Positions 31,645 through 41,407 of a stretch of 64,000 nt of DNA are shown in pieces. Source of the DNA: an uncultured Pantoea sp. GTDB taxonomy: Bacteria; Pseudomonadota; Gammaproteobacteria; Enterobacterales; Enterobacteriaceae. The notes beneath the pieces are model-generated. The model saw only the letters and a list, made by a program, of their open reading frames with translations, was not told where the DNA came from and searched no databases. Position 1 is the first letter of the stretch, and each line of letters opens with the position of its first letter. Both the position numbers and the translations under genes were made by a program. The stretch spans positions 1 through 64,000 of the forward strand of contig CAJYVD010000034.1 of NCBI GenBank assembly GCA_913778495.1. Direction: 5' to 3'.

Positions 31645-33054
31645 TTAGTCCAGCCATTCGGTGTGGAACACACCGTCTTTATCAATACGCTTATAAGTGT
31701 GCGCACCGAAGTAGTCGCGCTGAGCCTGAATCAGGTTAGCCGGCAGCACTTCTGAACGGTAGCTATCGTAGTACGCGATTGCCGCCGAGAAGGTTGGCGT
31801 TGGGATGCCGTTTTGAATCGCGTAGGAAACCACGTCACGCAGCGCCTGGTGATAGTCGTCTGCGATGTTTTTGAAGTACGGGTCCAGCAGCAGGTTAGCG
31901 ATGTTAGCGTCTTTCGCATACGCATCGGTAATTTTCTGCAGGAACTGCGCGCGAATAATGCAGCCCGCGCGGAAGATTTTGGCGATTTCGCCGTAGTGCA
32001 GATCCCAGTTGTTCTCTTCAGAGGCAGCGCGCAGCTGGGAGAAGCCCTGAGCGTAAGAGACAATCTTACCGAGGTACAATGCACGACGCACTTTCTCGAT
32101 AAACTCCGCCTTATCACCGCTGAAGGCTTGCGCCTGCGGGCCGCTCAGCACTTTTGAAGCCGCCACACGCTGTGATTTCAGCGAAGAGAGATAGCGCGCA
32201 AACACTGATTCGGTGATCAGAGAAAGCGGTTCACCGAGATCCAGTGAGCTCTGGCTGGTCCACTTACCGGTACCTTTGTTGGCAGCTTCATCCAGAATGA
32301 CATCGACCAGATAGTTGCCGTCTTCATCTTTCTTGGTGAAGATATCTTTGGTGATATCGATCAGGTAGCTGCTCAGCTCGCCGTTGTTCCAGTCAGTGAA
32401 CGTCTCAGCCAGCTCTTCGTTGTTCAGGCCCAGCGCACCTTTCAACAGCGCATACGCCTCTGCGATCAGCTGCATGTCACCGTATTCAATGCCGTTGTGC
32501 ACCATTTTTACATAGTGACCGGCGCCGTTTGGACCAATGTAAGCCACGCATGCTTCGCCATCTTCAGCGCGAGCAGCAATTTTATCCAGAATTGGCGCAA
32601 CCAGTTCATACGCTTCTTTCTGGCCGCCAGGCATGATGGAAGGCCCTTTCAGCGCGCCCTCTTCACCGCCGGACACGCCGGTGCCGATGAAGTTGAAGCC
32701 CTGGTCGGACAATTCTTTATTACGGCGAATGGTGTCTTTATAGAAGGTGTTACCGCCGTCGATCAGGATATCGCCTTTATCGAGGTGTGGCGTCAGTGAA
32801 GCAATCGTTTTGTCAGTGGCCTCGCCCGCCTGCACCATCAGCAGAATACGGCGGGGTTTTTCCAGTGATTCAACAAACTCTTCAACCGTATAAAAAGGAG
32901 CCAATTTCTTGCCTGGATTCTCTGCGATGACTTCGTCCGTCTTTTCGCGAGAACGGTTGAAGATAGAAACAGTGTAACCGCGGCTCTCAATGTTAAGAGC
33001 CAAATTGCGGCCCATCACTGCCATACCTACAACGCCGATTTGTTGCTTGGACAT
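31645..33054 (-). CDS. gnd: 6-phosphogluconate dehydrogenase, decarboxylating
   Basis: 469 residues; oxidises 6-phosphogluconate to ribulose 5-phosphate with NADP in the pentose phosphate pathway. NADP-binding [20 protein letters not shown] and the NRSREKTDE phosphate-binding region are at the N-terminus. [31 protein letters not shown] and [14 protein letters not shown] are intact. gnd conventionally borders O-antigen clusters in Enterobacterales, and so it does here; transcription runs away from the AT-rich cluster. Confidence 0.96.
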   Translation of the reverse strand: MSKQQIGVVGMAVMGRNLALNIESRGYTVSIFNRSREKTDEVIAENPGKKLAPFYTVEEFVESLEKPRRILLMVQAGEATDKTIASLTPHLDKGDILIDGGNTFYKDTIRRNKELSDQGFNFIGTGVSGGEEGALKGPSIMPGGQKEAYELVAPILDKIAARAEDGEACVAYIGPNGAGHYVKMVHNGIEYGDMQLIAEAYALLKGALGLNNEELAETFTDWNNGELSSYLIDITKDIFTKKDEDGNYLVDVILDEAANKGTGKWTSQSSLDLGEPLSLITESVFARYLSSLKSQRVAASKVLSGPQAQAFSGDKAEFIEKVRRALYLGKIVSYAQGFSQLRAASEENNWDLHYGEIAKIFRAGCIIRAQFLQKITDAYAKDANIANLLLDPYFKNIADDYHQALRDVVSYAIQNGIPTPTFSAAIAYYDSYRSEVLPANLIQAQRDYFGAHTYKRIDKDGVFHTEWLD

Positions 33055-33618
33055 TTTTTACTCCTGTCTGGAATCTATATTTTACCGCACATAATCTTGC
33101 GAGCATCCAATCTAATCTATACTAACTAAAAGCAAAAGCTATGGGTAGCGGTTAAATTAAAGAAAATCCTAAAATCTGATACAATAAAATAGAAAAGGCA
33201 GTAGCGTTTACTTCTAATAGGTTTGTGTAATATTTTATTTCTTCATTAAGAAAGGTGATCTTATTATTGATGGGCGAATCAGATAATTTAAAAACACACC
33301 AATAGGAATAAATATTAATGATGGTGGTATGTTACATGGCATCATTAACATCAAAAATCCATATTCATCAACGTTCAAACAGACGAGACTGAGCTTGTTA
33401 CCATGGATGATATCGGCAACAGCGAAAGTTAATCATACTCCATCAAAAATAAGATAGCATGAGCAAAAGACATGCAACTTAAACTGAACGCTTATTGAAA
33501 AGAAAAGAATATCAAATAGACATAACAAGGCGGCACAGCGCGAGTGTCAAAAAAAGGTTATTCAATATTCCATTTAACTCACGCCAAAGCATTTATAACG
33601 TTACTACAAAGTATATCT
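33055..33618. other. AT-rich gap between gnd and the O-antigen cluster
   Basis: 564 bases, distinctly AT-rich. The gnd promoter must lie in the first ~80 bases (TAAAAT on the minus strand near 33085 is a candidate -10). I see no intact gene. A short stretch (33287-33432) looks like decayed coding sequence and is listed separately. No strong terminator for the O-antigen operon is evident by eye. Confidence 0.5.
33287..33432 (+). pseudogene. Possible decayed coding remnant with a frameshift
   Basis: One plus-strand frame reads FKNTPIGININDGGMLHG and continues to about 33350; a second frame continues from 33361 as IFINVQTDETELVTMDDIG and stops at 33430-33432. A one-base change in the A5 run at 33353-33357 would join them. 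Composition looks protein-like, but I cannot name a family and the piece is short, so this could be chance. Confidence 0.25.
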
Positions 33619-34965
33619 CTATTTAGTACTGCACTCTGTCCATTGCATCATTAAGTTCTCAACGTAACCTTCAATAGAAAGCGGCTCATTGAAATGATAA
33701 ACAAAATCGTTATTTTTATTAACGATAAAAACATTTAACTTCTGAGCGAGGTCGTCGGCGTTACCTGCTTCAAAAAGCAATCCATTCAACTCAGGTTTAA
33801 TTACCGCTTCTATTCCTGGGAGTTTTGAACCAATAACGGGAACTTTAGCGTTTTGTGCTGAGTAGATCACTAATGGCGTATTTTCGTACCAAATGGAAGG
33901 AACAATCAGCGCGTCGAAACGTTGAAGAATGCGCGTAATGTCAGCGTTTGGAAACGTTCCTTTGAACACTATATTTGCCCCTGAACATTTCCTGCGAATC
34001 TCATCATAATATTCTGGAAAGTCGTGGGGATTGCCATAGATTTCAAGTGAAACATTTTCAGCGTTAAGTGAATTGAACGCATCAATCAAAACATGGCAGC
34101 CCTTATGGGATGCCAACGTACCGATAAATCCAAAAACAGTATGAGACGTGTCTTTCCTCACCTGTGACTTTATATTATTATCTTTATTAAGCTTAATACC
34201 GAAAGGCTGATTTTTAAGCAGTGATTTCTTTACACCATATTTAAGAAAAAGATCGCGCATAAAGTCGTTTGGAGCAAAAATAGCCTGTAATTTGTTAAGC
34301 GCTTCCAAAACATTTTCAGTACGCGAGGATAACGCTCTCACCTCATTGCTCATAGGAAATTTTATCAAAGGTTGGTTCTTTGTTACCTTTGAGAGTTGCT
34401 TGAACAATGAAACTGGACTTAAATTGATTAGCTTAGAGGCAACGCCATTCACCTGATCGCTTGCAAAATGCTTAATACAATTTCCCGCATAGCGATCAGG
34501 CCCATCACAAAATTTCCCCTCACCTAACATCAACTGCGCAGTTGCGCAAAAAGCCCAAAAATCTGTAGGCGTAAAGAATTGAGGAATTTTTTTATCGTAT
34601 GCATAATTAAGCAAGCCAATACCGAGTCGATTGAGATGGAAATAATGGATAATATCAGGTTCATAGTCGTCGACTATTTTTTTGAAATAGCTTAATGCTA
34701 ACGCGTTATTATAACCAACCTCAATCTTTGAATATTGCCCCACCATTGGTACGTATGCATGGTGAAAGCGATAAATATGCAAATCTTCATAAACATATTC
34801 ATCGAACCTTTCTTTTTCACTCAAGTACACCTCACCAGGGTAACCTGTAAATACTTTAACCTGGTGACCTAGTTTAAGAAGCTCTCTTGCGACAGAGAGC
34901 GTCAAAACTTCGGTGCCCGCCTGAAATTCAGGGAAAAACTGATGAACAGTTAGAAGAATTCGCAT
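33619..34965 (-). CDS. Family 4 glycosyltransferase (O-antigen cluster)
   Basis: 448 residues, GT-B fold. N-terminus MRILLTVHQFFPEFQAGTEVLTLSVARELLKLGH, a Cys-containing insert (FCATAQLMLGEGKFCDGPDRYAGNC) and the C-terminal donor-site region GFIGTLASHKGCHVLIDAF with the retaining-enzyme motif IWYENTPLVIYSAQNAKVPVIG. The insert is shared with the GT4 at 36003-37334, so the two are paralogues. Last gene of the cluster; likely adds rhamnose or another backbone sugar, not determinable here. AT-rich. Confidence 0.8.
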   Translation of the reverse strand: MRILLTVHQFFPEFQAGTEVLTLSVARELLKLGHQVKVFTGYPGEVYLSEKERFDEYVYEDLHIYRFHHAYVPMVGQYSKIEVGYNNALALSYFKKIVDDYEPDIIHYFHLNRLGIGLLNYAYDKKIPQFFTPTDFWAFCATAQLMLGEGKFCDGPDRYAGNCIKHFASDQVNGVASKLINLSPVSLFKQLSKVTKNQPLIKFPMSNEVRALSSRTENVLEALNKLQAIFAPNDFMRDLFLKYGVKKSLLKNQPFGIKLNKDNNIKSQVRKDTSHTVFGFIGTLASHKGCHVLIDAFNSLNAENVSLEIYGNPHDFPEYYDEIRRKCSGANIVFKGTFPNADITRILQRFDALIVPSIWYENTPLVIYSAQNAKVPVIGSKLPGIEAVIKPELNGLLFEAGNADDLAQKLNVFIVNKNNDFVYHFNEPLSIEGYVENLMMQWTECSTK

Positions 34966-34974
34966 CTAGAGCAC

Positions 34975-35916
34975 TCAGTGATTACTTTTCACGTAAGACT
35001 GCTGGACCCACTTTGTTGCTCGTTCTAAGCCTTCCGCCATCGAGACAACGGGTTGCCAGCCTAATTCACGTTGGGCGAGATCGCTGTTTAAGACGTTTAC
35101 CGCAATGTCAAAAGCGCGGCCGGGCTTGTAGGTCACATTCAATTTTTGACCAAGCACGTTTTCAATCATATGAATTAGATCGTTTAAACTTGTCCCCTTT
35201 CCGGAACTGATATTAAAGACTTCCTCAGTTCCTTCGTAGGTGACAGCTTTGGCAAATGCCGAAGCAACATCGCTCACGTGAATGTAGTCGCGCTGTACAC
35301 TTCCATCTCCCCAGATTTCGATAGGGATGTCGTTCAACGCATGATGGATGAATACTCCCACTGCACCTTGAGCGGTTTCAACACGCTGTCTTTCACCGTA
35401 AGGATTTGCCACGCGTAGCGTCACGGTTTTAAGTCCGTGAAGTTTGCCATACATGTGAAGGTATTTTTCTATAGCTAGTTTCGTTATGCCATACGAAACC
35501 ACAGGCTCAGTTGGGTGTTTTTCATCGATTGGAACATATTGTGGATCACCATAAACGGTGCCGCCAGATGAGATAAAGACGATTCTTTTTACGTTTGCTT
35601 TAACCATTGCATTGAGCATATGCAAGCTGGGAACAATGTTTGATTGCACATCATAAATAGGATCATCATTAGAGCTTTTAGGCAGCGTAGTTGATACCAG
35701 ATGAACGACTGCATCCATTCCTTCAACCGCTGAGACTAAATCATCATTATTGCCGAAATCGCCAGACACCCATTCAACTTTCTCGTTGGCGTTAAATTGA
35801 CGATAAGCCGGGATACCGGGACGCTCAAATACTTTTAGCTCATGTCCATCATTTAATAGCTTGTCACAAATCGCTGAACCGATAAAACCGCCACCACCAA
35901 ATACGACTAATTTCAT
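34975..35916 (-). CDS. NAD-dependent sugar epimerase/dehydratase (GalE-like SDR)
   Basis: 313 residues, extended SDR. NAD-binding GGGGFIGSAIC at 7-17, catalytic region FISSGGTVYGDP, YGITK (YxxxK complete), RVANPYGERQR and GDGSVQRDYIHVSDVA. Acts on a nucleotide-activated sugar; candidates are a 4-epimerase or a step to a second 6-deoxysugar. Sits nine bases from the downstream GT4 within the O-antigen operon. Confidence 0.8.
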   Translation of the reverse strand: MKLVVFGGGGFIGSAICDKLLNDGHELKVFERPGIPAYRQFNANEKVEWVSGDFGNNDDLVSAVEGMDAVVHLVSTTLPKSSNDDPIYDVQSNIVPSLHMLNAMVKANVKRIVFISSGGTVYGDPQYVPIDEKHPTEPVVSYGITKLAIEKYLHMYGKLHGLKTVTLRVANPYGERQRVETAQGAVGVFIHHALNDIPIEIWGDGSVQRDYIHVSDVASAFAKAVTYEGTEEVFNISSGKGTSLNDLIHMIENVLGQKLNVTYKPGRAFDIAVNVLNSDLAQRELGWQPVVSMAEGLERATKWVQQSYVKSNH

Positions 35917-36002
35917 TTTGACTCCTGGGTATTCGAATAATCACAATCTAGAAACATTCGTTATCGAGCATAATATAGCTTCATTAGATCGTGAGTGAGC
36001 AA

Positions 36003-37334
36003 TCAGTAAATAGCAAAAGTCTCTTTTGCCATGATTTCAGTAGTCCTTTCGTATGAGGTGGTCAGTGATAGCTGGCTTAGCGTTTCAGGGGTTTCTAAAA
36101 CTTGCTTGAGCTTTGCGTACAAATCATTTGCATCACCGCGCTTGAAACTGTAACCATTGACGCCTTCTGTCAGAAACTCAGTCATTCCAGCCACATCGGA
36201 AACGATGACCGGTGTGTGTGTGGCTAAAGAATTCAGCAACACTAATGGGCTATTTTCGTACCAACGAGATGGAATAACAAATAGGTCAATCTCGTCAAAA
36301 ATCTCAGCCATACGCTTTTGATCAAATGTGCCCATAAATTCTACGTTAGGAACACCATGACTCATTTGAGTGAGGTTTTCCATGTACGATATAGACTGAT
36401 CAGTGGGACCATATATGCGTAACTTGGCTTTATTTTCTGGCAAGCGCTTAAATGCATCAATTAAAAGATCTGTGCCTTTATGAGGGGCGATCTGCCCAAT
36501 AAAAGCAATAACTGGGATATGTCCTGGCCCACGAATCGATTTTGGTTTACGGTCGATATCAATACCAAACCATATTTTATGCATAGGCACTGTTACATTA
36601 TTGGAACTGTAAGCTTCTTTCAAAAAAGCAGTCGGAGCAACAGCTCCTTTGTAAACGTTATTATATAAGTAATTTAGTGTATTTGGACGCTGTATAAGAT
36701 CTTCAGTTAAACCCAGTAAATGACCATTTTTCAGCATACCCATTTTTCGAGAAGCAATGAGTCCTTTTGCTAAAATATTGGCCATTGCAGGCACTGCAGC
36801 CTTCTTCATCCACCCTTCAGCATATCCGCCCTGTGCTGACTCTTTTAGGTAACACGCGACGCAATTGCCTCGTGTAGGAGAAGGCCCTGCACAAAGGTCA
36901 CCATCTGCTGCTTCAAGTTTGTTATTAAAGCAAAACCCAAAGAAATCAGTGAAAGTAGCGTAAGTAGGTATATTTAATTTTGATGTAACTTCAAGTAATA
37001 CCGAAGTGTGATTAATTAGATGAGTGACATGCACCACATCTGGATTAAGTTCTTTAAGAACTTCCTCCAACACCCCTTTCATCTCAGGTTGATAATAAGT
37101 TTCCTTGATACGGCTATGCGGAATCTTATTCTTATCAATTGAAATAACAGGAATACCTTCTACCTCATATCGATTGATTAACTCGGCTTGCTCTGGTTCG
37201 CCTTGGAATACGGCGCTGACCACTGCAACATCATGGCCCCACGATCGATAATGACTTGCTAAACCTAGGGTATAAGTTTCCGTGCCATAAAAATGGTCGG
37301 GAAAAAAACAATGCACAAAAAAAACTATTTTCAT
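36003..37334 (-). CDS. Family 4 glycosyltransferase (O-antigen cluster)
   Basis: 443 residues. MKIVFFVHCFFPDHFYGTETYTLGLASHYRSWGHDV at the N-terminus, a Cys-rich insert (FGFCFNNKLEAADGDLCAGPSPTRGNCVAC), donor-site region AFIGQIAPHKGTDLLIDAFKRL and RWYENSPLVLLNSLATHTPVIVSD. Paralogue of the GT4 at 33619-34965. It starts one base beyond the stop of the large multidomain gene, so they are probably co-translated. Confidence 0.8.
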   Translation of the reverse strand: MKIVFFVHCFFPDHFYGTETYTLGLASHYRSWGHDVAVVSAVFQGEPEQAELINRYEVEGIPVISIDKNKIPHSRIKETYYQPEMKGVLEEVLKELNPDVVHVTHLINHTSVLLEVTSKLNIPTYATFTDFFGFCFNNKLEAADGDLCAGPSPTRGNCVACYLKESAQGGYAEGWMKKAAVPAMANILAKGLIASRKMGMLKNGHLLGLTEDLIQRPNTLNYLYNNVYKGAVAPTAFLKEAYSSNNVTVPMHKIWFGIDIDRKPKSIRGPGHIPVIAFIGQIAPHKGTDLLIDAFKRLPENKAKLRIYGPTDQSISYMENLTQMSHGVPNVEFMGTFDQKRMAEIFDEIDLFVIPSRWYENSPLVLLNSLATHTPVIVSDVAGMTEFLTEGVNGYSFKRGDANDLYAKLKQVLETPETLSQLSLTTSYERTTEIMAKETFAIY

Positions 37335-37335
37335 A

Positions 37336-40300
37336 TTATTTCACTTTTTCACTGACAACTTCACCATAGAGGTTGTCATAGGCATTGATCATTGCCTGAA
37401 CAGAGAAGTTCTCTTTGGCTCGGACCTGATGCTGTTTACCCAGCTCATTACGCAAGGAATCGTTATCTAAAAGTTTAATTGCAATATCTGCCAGTGCGTC
37501 AGCGTCAGCTGCAGGTGCTAACATTTCTTTTGAATTAACAATTTCACTGATTGCGCCCACGTCATAACCAATCACCGGCACGCGCATGTTCATTGCGAAC
37601 GGACTTACTTGGCCAAAACTCTCTTTCCATACCGGTGCAACGAACAATGTCATTCGGCGATAGTAATTAGGCAGATCGTCATAACTTACATAGCCCGTAA
37701 ATTCAAAGTTGGCTTGTAGTCCAGCTTCCTCTACTGCCTTTTGAAAAGGTTCGAGAAGGGTTCCACCGCCGACGATAAGGACCTTCGTTTGTGGTCTTTT
37801 CTGAACAGTTTTAATAAAAGGTAAGATAGAATCGGCGTTTAATTTATCCCCTTCAAGACGATAAACCATGCCCAAACAGTCTTTGGGCACGACCTCAAGT
37901 TCAGAACGCATAAAGCGTGAAAAATCTGAACCCGGGTAAATTGTCGTATGCTCGGTACTGTTTTGGCCAAAGACATGCTTAACATAATCACTTACGTAAA
38001 CGTAACGCTTGACCGCTTCTGACATGTGAGGCGCAATGGGGGTATTGATGTTCTCAATTACTGGAATCCCCAATATTTTCGCCGCTTCAATAGCTTTAGC
38101 GTACCATGGCTCATCGACATCACCCCAGTAATGGACATGGACAAAATCAGGGGCATGGCGTTTCAAATATTCAATGAAAGGCGCACTATCAACAGGAAAA
38201 CGGCACTCTTCAATGTTAATACCGCGGTAAGCTGGCGGATCTGGAATGAAGCTAGTGATTATAGCTTGCTGATATTTATCTCCCAAATATTCAATCAAAT
38301 CAACAACCAAGCGTGAAGATCCACCCGTCATAAAGTTAGCGATAACATGCACGACTTTAGGTGCATTGTCATGAGCCAATGGAACGTTAACCATATAGCC
38401 CGTTTCTTCGCACTTTTCTGATACTACTGGGAAAGTTTGCGGTCTTTTTGAATATTTTTCACGCAGCACAGCAACCAATGGTGCGAGTTTACGTCTCACT
38501 GTTAACGGCGTAGCTAACGAAGTAAGAAGATAGGCTAGATGCGCAGCCTTTCTTATACTCCAAGGTTGCGCAGCCACTCTGCTAAGCCTGCTCAAACGAG
38601 AGTTTTGCTGAAAGTTTAAATGACTAACCTTATCTGTCAGTTCTTTAATTAGCATATCTTTATGATCTAACTCTCGTAACCTGCCGCTTAGCTCATGGAT
38701 AAGCTGGTCTTTTGTATGCAGATCCTGCAGCTTGTCATTGAGTGTTTGAATAAGCTCATCTTTAATATGTAAATCTTTTAGCTTTGTATTTAGGTCTTGG
38801 ATAAGCTGATCCTTGACATCTGAATCTTGAAGCTTTTTATGAAGCTCATCAATCAGCTGATCTTTTTCATCCAACTCTTTAAGCTTATCAGTCAGATCTT
38901 TGATAGCCATTTCCTTTTGATTTAAATCTTTTAACTTTTCCATAAGTTCGCTAATTTCCTGATCTTTTCTATTCGAATCCTTTAACTTTTCCGTGAACTC
39001 TTCAATAATTAGTTCTTTTCTATTCAAATCATGAAGATTCTTTTTAAGCTCATCAATAATCTCATCTCGCTCGTGGAATTCCTTTTCAATGCCGCCAGTA
39101 GTATTAATATTAATTTTCAATAGTTCACTTAGCTCATCCTTGTTATTTTCAATTAACTTTTCCAAATCTTTTATAATTGAATCTTTCTGTTCATGCGCAA
39201 TTTTAGATTCATTAAGAAGTTGTGTTTTCAAAGAGTCGGCATTATTGAATGCGTTATCTTTCATATTTATAACTTCATTGAGTCTGTTAACTTCTTCGCC
39301 AAGAAAATGAAGTTTATTCGCTTTTCTTTCTAACATAGTAAATTGGGCATTGCGGTTCCTGCGTATTTGCAGCCACCACCAAGGTTTATCAGCAAAAACA
39401 TCAATATTCACAAGACCATATGCGCAAGAACTGGCGTAATCAAGTATCGATGCTAATTCAGGCAAACCAAACTCAACTGGATTATCAACTTCACCCAAAC
39501 TCATATTCCAATCATGAGTAACTGCATCTCGGGCGAAATGAATACCCTTTCTCCAAAAATCACTTGCTTGTGCTTTATTACCGTCAACGAGAGATAAGAC
39601 ACCAAGCATGAGAAACGATTCAACAGTACGGTTTGCCAGTAAAGGACTAAACTCTAATGAATTTATATTTATACATTCCTGAAGAGCCTGTTTCGCTTTA
39701 TTCTGCTCTCCCGCATTCAGCCACAGTTTTCCTGCCAAGAATTGCAATGAGACCTGCCAACGTAAGGCGTGTGGCGAAGGGGGTTCAGTATGAGTAAACT
39801 CGTCGACCTTTTCCTGAAAATCATTCAATTGAGAGATTGAGATCGTTTCTGAATTGAGAAGTTGATAACCCAAAACGCAAAGCGCAGCACCTTTATCCGC
39901 AGAACATACCTCGGCAGTTGTGTTATAAATTTCTTCAGCCCGCATTTTTAATAAGCTGGCATCTTTGACTCGGTGCCCAATATCAACCAGTCCACGTACC
40001 AGCCATGGATTTTCATAATCTCTGGCAAAGTTAGTGACATTCCAGTTTTTATTATCGAAATTTTTAAATTGGCTTTCTTTATAAGGTACGTCTTTACCTT
40101 CGGTGACGGGCCGCATACCCACCGCTAACCACCACTCTGCGCATGGTGCAGATGAAGCATCAATGTCCGTTGCAACATTATATAGTTCACGTTTAGCAGG
40201 CAACCATTCCTTACTTCCTAGCCCACTTTTAAAGTGAGTAGCCGATTGGACGGCCACCTGCTCAAGATCAAATTTAATATTAATTTGATCGCGTAATTTA

Positions 40301-41343
40301 TTTAAATCATAAATATGCAGGTGGAAAGGATTGGGATCTTCGCCTGTTTCATCACTCCAATCGTTGGGTACGCTGACAATAACCCTACCTGCTGGCGTAA
40401 GCACACGATAAAACGCAGCCAGAAGAGCCTCTGGATCAGGTACGTGCTCAAGCGTTTCAAAGGAAATCACCAAGTCCACCGAGTGATCAGGGATTGAATC
40501 CAGAGCCTCAGGAAGCATACCAACGCGAAAACTCAGATTACTCACGGATTGCGAGAAATTTTTAGTCGCATAATCTACCGCGTAGTCACTACCATCAATA
40601 CCGATTGTCTGTGCTGCTATCGTTCCACACTGAATGAGGTAGCTGCCATAACCCAGTCCACATGCTGCGTCTAAAACTGTGTCGCCTGGCCTGACAAACG
40701 TAGCTGCCCATTGATAGCGAGCAATGTGCGCATCCGAACGCTCACCGGCCTCGCGTGTCATATCCATGTGTAGATCGCGTTCTTCTTTTAGGGCTTCGAG
40801 CGGATACCGTTCAAGCGCATGTGCAGGAATTTTTTCTAAAAGAATTACAAACTCATTCCCTTCGCGACCCAATGATTCGTAGCTATTGATTAAGTAATAA
40901 GAAGGATGTTTACGGAAACCTTGATTGAAGAAAATCATTTCCCACGCTCTTCTATCTTGAATGGTTTCTAAAATGTCACCATACTCTGAGAAGTTACTGA
41001 TTTTCAAATATATCGAACGTCGACAAACTCGATGGATTTCACTTAGTACTTTTGGTAGATCTTTTGAATTTATTCTTTCAAGATAATCTGTAATAACAAC
41101 GGTATCGAAAGCATTGTCTTCGTAGGGAAATGAAGTCACTTCCGAATATTGGAAACGATTGGGCATCGAGATGTTATTCGTTTCTGCATCTTTTTTCGTA
41201 GATGTCAAACCATATGCGTCCATTCCCATTGAAAGCAGAGAACGAACTAAACCACCTTTATCGTCACCGAGAAAAAGATATTTACTGCCGCCACATGCAT
41301 TGAGTAACTCATCGGTAACTTGAAGGATAATTTCTTTATTCAT
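37336..41343 (-). CDS. Trimodular methyltransferase / coiled-coil / GT4 glycosyltransferase, WbdD-like O-antigen chain terminator (predicted)
   Basis: 1335 residues. Order: a degenerate methyltransferase-like fold (about 1-175; LFLGDDKGGLVRSL in place of a glycine-rich motif); a canonical class I SAM methyltransferase (about 205-400; VLDAACGLGYGSYLIQ, GIDGSDYAVDYA, SFETLEHVPDPEALL); an alpha-helical region (about 430-690); a coiled coil (about 690-910) with eight 17-residue repeats at 770-905; and a C-terminal GT4 (about 990-1335; HVIANFMTGGSSRLVVDL, KESFGQVSPFAMNMRVPVIGYDVGAISEIV). In E. coli O8/O9a, WbdD caps the chain by methylation and its coil measures chain length; the cap is read by Wzt. 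Here the gene directly follows wzt, and wzt has the matching C-terminal domain. Inference: chain terminator and ruler with an added glycosyltransferase. Confidence 0.75.
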   Translation of the reverse strand: MNKEIILQVTDELLNACGGSKYLFLGDDKGGLVRSLLSMGMDAYGLTSTKKDAETNNISMPNRFQYSEVTSFPYEDNAFDTVVITDYLERINSKDLPKVLSEIHRVCRRSIYLKISNFSEYGDILETIQDRRAWEMIFFNQGFRKHPSYYLINSYESLGREGNEFVILLEKIPAHALERYPLEALKEERDLHMDMTREAGERSDAHIARYQWAATFVRPGDTVLDAACGLGYGSYLIQCGTIAAQTIGIDGSDYAVDYATKNFSQSVSNLSFRVGMLPEALDSIPDHSVDLVISFETLEHVPDPEALLAAFYRVLTPAGRVIVSVPNDWSDETGEDPNPFHLHIYDLNKLRDQINIKFDLEQVAVQSATHFKSGLGSKEWLPAKRELYNVATDIDASSAPCAEWWLAVGMRPVTEGKDVPYKESQFKNFDNKNWNVTNFARDYENPWLVRGLVDIGHRVKDASLLKMRAEEIYNTTAEVCSADKGAALCVLGYQLLNSETISISQLNDFQEKVDEFTHTEPPSPHALRWQVSLQFLAGKLWLNAGEQNKAKQALQECININSLEFSPLLANRTVESFLMLGVLSLVDGNKAQASDFWRKGIHFARDAVTHDWNMSLGEVDNPVEFGLPELASILDYASSCAYGLVNIDVFADKPWWWLQIRRNRNAQFTMLERKANKLHFLGEEVNRLNEVINMKDNAFNNADSLKTQLLNESKIAHEQKDSIIKDLEKLIENNKDELSELLKININTTGGIEKEFHERDEIIDELKKNLHDLNRKELIIEEFTEKLKDSNRKDQEISELMEKLKDLNQKEMAIKDLTDKLKELDEKDQLIDELHKKLQDSDVKDQLIQDLNTKLKDLHIKDELIQTLNDKLQDLHTKDQLIHELSGRLRELDHKDMLIKELTDKVSHLNFQQNSRLSRLSRVAAQPWSIRKAAHLAYLLTSLATPLTVRRKLAPLVAVLREKYSKRPQTFPVVSEKCEETGYMVNVPLAHDNAPKVVHVIANFMTGGSSRLVVDLIEYLGDKYQQAIITSFIPDPPAYRGINIEECRFPVDSAPFIEYLKRHAPDFVHVHYWGDVDEPWYAKAIEAAKILGIPVIENINTPIAPHMSEAVKRYVYVSDYVKHVFGQNSTEHTTIYPGSDFSRFMRSELEVVPKDCLGMVYRLEGDKLNADSILPFIKTVQKRPQTKVLIVGGGTLLEPFQKAVEEAGLQANFEFTGYVSYDDLPNYYRRMTLFVAPVWKESFGQVSPFAMNMRVPVIGYDVGAISEIVNSKEMLAPAADADALADIAIKLLDNDSLRNELGKQHQVRAKENFSVQAMINAYDNLYGEVVSEKVK
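38629..39036 (-). repeat. Eight 17-residue (51-nt) coiled-coil repeats
   Basis: The encoded protein carries eight consecutive 17-residue units, residues 770-905, consensus L-K-D-L-x-x-K-D-x-L-I-x-E-L-x-x-K. Unit boundaries fall every 51 bases at 38629, 38680, 38731, 38782, 38833, 38884, 38935 and 38986. A ninth, degenerate unit (ending DEIIDELKKN) occupies 39037-39087. The DNA copies have diverged, so the repeat is clear in protein but not identical in DNA. Hydrophobic positions 1, 4, 11 and 14 fit a coil with a seven-plus-ten pattern. Confidence 0.9.
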
Positions 41344-41407
41344 GGTATATAATCACTTTATTTAAATTTTCTGCAAAGTTTCCGCGATTAAAAGTAGTAG
41401 AAGCCAG

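Noticed and set aside
38629..39036. The repeat block as a CRISPR array or DNA slippage microsatellite
   Set aside because: Units have no spacers, are in frame within a coding region, and have diverged at the DNA level; the repeat is a protein feature.
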